Source: Phormidium tenue FACHB-1050
GTDB lineage: Bacteria > Cyanobacteriota > Cyanobacteriia > Pseudanabaenales > Pseudanabaenaceae
NCBI RefSeq assembly: GCF_014696925.1
Contig: NZ_JACJQY010000035.1
Location: 1 to 61,812, forward strand
Direction: 5' to 3'
Length of the DNA stretch: 61,812 nt
The notes below the pieces were generated by a model. That model did no database searches and was not told where the DNA came from. It was given only the letters and a program-made list of their open reading frames with translations. The position numbers were made by a program, and so were the translations under genes. Shown piece after piece: positions 60,579-61,812 of the stretch (its first letter is position 1; every line of letters begins with the position of its first letter).

Positions 60579-60905
60579 CTAATATAGCAATCCTAAATGG
60601 TTTGTGGAAGGACACCCCATTGGGATGTCCTTCCACAAACCAAAAAAATCCACAAATGATATAGGACTGCTATAGATGATTATCAAATAATAAATCTTGT
60701 TCGTTAATTGTGAATTTTTTTTGTTTAAGAGATCATTAGATGTAGCATTAATTTTTACGTTTGGATTAGCAGGATCTTCATAAATAGCAGTAGTTGAGGA
60801 AACTGTATTCCTTCTTGAGATTGAAAGAACAACATCATTACTCTGTAATTTTACTAGTGGAGAAAAAGATCTGATTTCTCCAATGTCAAATAGAATTGAT
60901 ATCAC
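60579..60905 (-). CDS. Doubtful open frame running into a MITE
   Basis: 108 codons. The first ~75 (ISILFDIGEIRSFSPLVKLQ...) could be a fragment of a real gene, since composition and strand pattern look protein-like. The remaining ~30 codons are the reverse of the 60583-60674 element, so the C-terminus was created by insertion. No family recognised, and it may not be expressed. Confidence 0.25.
   Translation of the reverse strand: MISILFDIGEIRSFSPLVKLQSNDVVLSISRRNTVSSTTAIYEDPANPNVKINATSNDLLNKKNSQLTNKIYYLIIIYSSPISFVDFFGLWKDIPMGCPSTNHLGLLY
60583..60674. repeat. 92-bp MITE-like element
   Basis: TATAGCAATCCTAAAT at 60583-60598 is repeated inverted at 60659-60674 with two mismatches. Inside is a strong hairpin (60599-60641, ~20-bp arms, one mismatch). 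It shares the TATAGC outer motif with the other palindromic elements but not their GGCGGC core. Confidence 0.65.
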
Positions 60906-61605
60906 AAAAATCTTAAATTTTTTTCTCTAATATCCTTTGAACTTTGCGACAATTTGTTTGATATTTTTCATTAAAGCCATTACCTTCACCAATTTAATTA
61001 GTTGTTGATAAATTTAATCGCAAGAGAAATTTTCACAATCAGTACAGTTTGTTACTATCTTTGAATAGTATTAATACATAGAAGTTTTTGATGGTTTAGC
61101 ATAGAAAAGATTCTCAATGGAACTTCTCTATTGCTTGAGATTATTCAAGACTTTTCCTTGACAAAGAATGACTGTCTAAATATTAGTTTAAATACAGCCT
61201 TTCTATAAAGTTGGAGAAAAAATAAATACTACAAGATGATGATCTTAGTATATTAAATTTATTTCCTATTCCCATAATATATATATACTTCAATTAATCG
61301 CATTTTGCAAGAAAATTAAAAATTTATTTGGATTTTGGGCAATGGTTAGTTAACCTGAGTTCGGGTAAAGAGTGTGAAGGTAAAATCCATTCCATGTGTC
61401 AAGAAAGATTCTTGGGTTGATGACAATAAGCAATCAACACAGTCTTTAATTTTATTTATCTAAAATAACAAGCTCTTCTAAACAGCCCTCTCCAATCTCT
61501 TCACAAACACCGAATCCCTATCGCTCTAAAAACTCCGCTCATATGGGGAAGTAGGTGAAATGGCAAAATAGGAGGGAGTCATTTTCATGAATCGATAGAG
61601 ATGCC
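60906..61605. other. AT-rich gene-poor region
   Basis: About 700 bases of very AT-rich DNA between the doubtful frame and the transposase start. No credible gene, RNA or strong hairpin was seen. HIP1 octamers are absent here. Confidence 0.5.
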
Positions 61606-61812
61606 ATGATCAAATTTCCCCTGACGGAATTGTTAGATGAGCAAGCCTGCTATGAATGGTTATTAGAAATTCTACATCCGAAAGGATTGTATTGTCCCAA
61701 TGGACACGCAATACCAGTGGGACAAGCGCCACACGATCGCCAACGTACACCAATCGTCAAATACAAGTGTCGGGAATGTGGGAAAGTGTTCCATATTTTT
61801 ACAGGGACAGAC
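61606..61812 (+). CDS. Transposase with N-terminal zinc ribbon (IS1595-like), cut by window end
   Basis: 69 codons from ATG 61606 (MIKFPLTELLDEQACYEWLL) continuing off the window. LHPKGLYCPNGHA and KCRECGKVFHIFTGT form a Cys/His zinc ribbon typical of the N-terminus of IS1595-type transposases. The DDE domain lies outside, so intactness and IS boundaries cannot be judged. GGGAAGTAGGTGAAATGGC near 61540-61561 may be part of the IS leader. Confidence 0.75.
   Translation, partial: MIKFPLTELLDEQACYEWLLEILHPKGLYCPNGHAIPVGQAPHDRQRTPIVKYKCRECGKVFHIFTGTD

Overview
The window is from a cyanobacterium. The evidence is the many HIP1-type GCGATCGC octamers, light-dependent protochlorophyllide reductase, cytochrome c6, cyanophycin synthetase, the ClpR/ClpP3 pair, the ARC6-type division protein Ftn2, an acyl-lipid desaturase and several protein families that are mostly cyanobacterial (DUF1997, DUF2499, DUF3593). 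Nothing here fixes the genus; a non-heterocystous filamentous type such as Pseudanabaena is only a guess.

Layout. 1-1.9 kb: an unknown gene and a wreck in which a decapitated Rpn/DUF2887 gene meets a decapitated PIN toxin plus a frameshifted antitoxin. 2-9.1 kb: a secreted TPR-CHAT protein, por and topA. 9.4-13.6 kb: a probable composite transposon. Its left arm is an IS4-type element with a broken transposase, its cargo is a Ser/Thr kinase plus a secreted protein, and its right arm is a 166-bp remnant of the same IS. A 10-bp direct repeat flanks the whole unit, and the insertion removed the stop codon of a thioredoxin-like gene. 14-21.7 kb: glycosyltransferase, a class I-looking phosphoribulokinase, dus, an LptC-like protein, aldolase/SDR and RidA. 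21.8-28.9 kb: TPR + AAA ATPase pair, a membrane protein, DUF1997, an orphan GvpL/F and glcD. 29-36.7 kb: a redox/copper-flavoured group (SafE-ferric reductase fusion, small secreted protein, SodC, cytochrome c6), then clpR-clpP3, a MenC-like enzyme and DUF3593/DUF2499. 36.7-53.5 kb: pfkB-cphA, acetyltransferases, nitrilase, phoU, desC divergent from a TetR-recombinase fusion, ftn2, recA, a NYN nuclease and a Uma2 protein. 53.6-55.2 kb: a B12-binding radical SAM protein. 55.5-60.2 kb: a compact five-gene operon of unknown function. 60.2-61.8 kb: an AT-rich gene-poor stretch ending in the 5' part of a transposase gene.

Two themes deserve most attention. First, the 55.5-60.2 kb operon pairs a two-pass membrane coiled-coil protein carrying a DUF2325-like C-terminal domain with a membrane-anchored PD-(D/E)XK-like protein, two further unknown proteins and an AIM24-like protein. 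It is the best candidate for an undescribed system, possibly membrane-linked defence or stress signalling, but that role is inference. Second, intergenic regions are full of near-perfect palindromes. Many share a GC-NNN-GC core while the arms differ from copy to copy yet remain complementary; many end a gene, and some overlap its stop codon.

Regulation visible in the sequence: twin 17-bp palindromes between desC and the divergent TetR fusion, very likely its operators, and a 12-bp direct repeat upstream of the unknown operon. No rRNA, tRNA or CRISPR array was seen. All functional calls rest on reading motifs and family resemblance by eye, without database searches.
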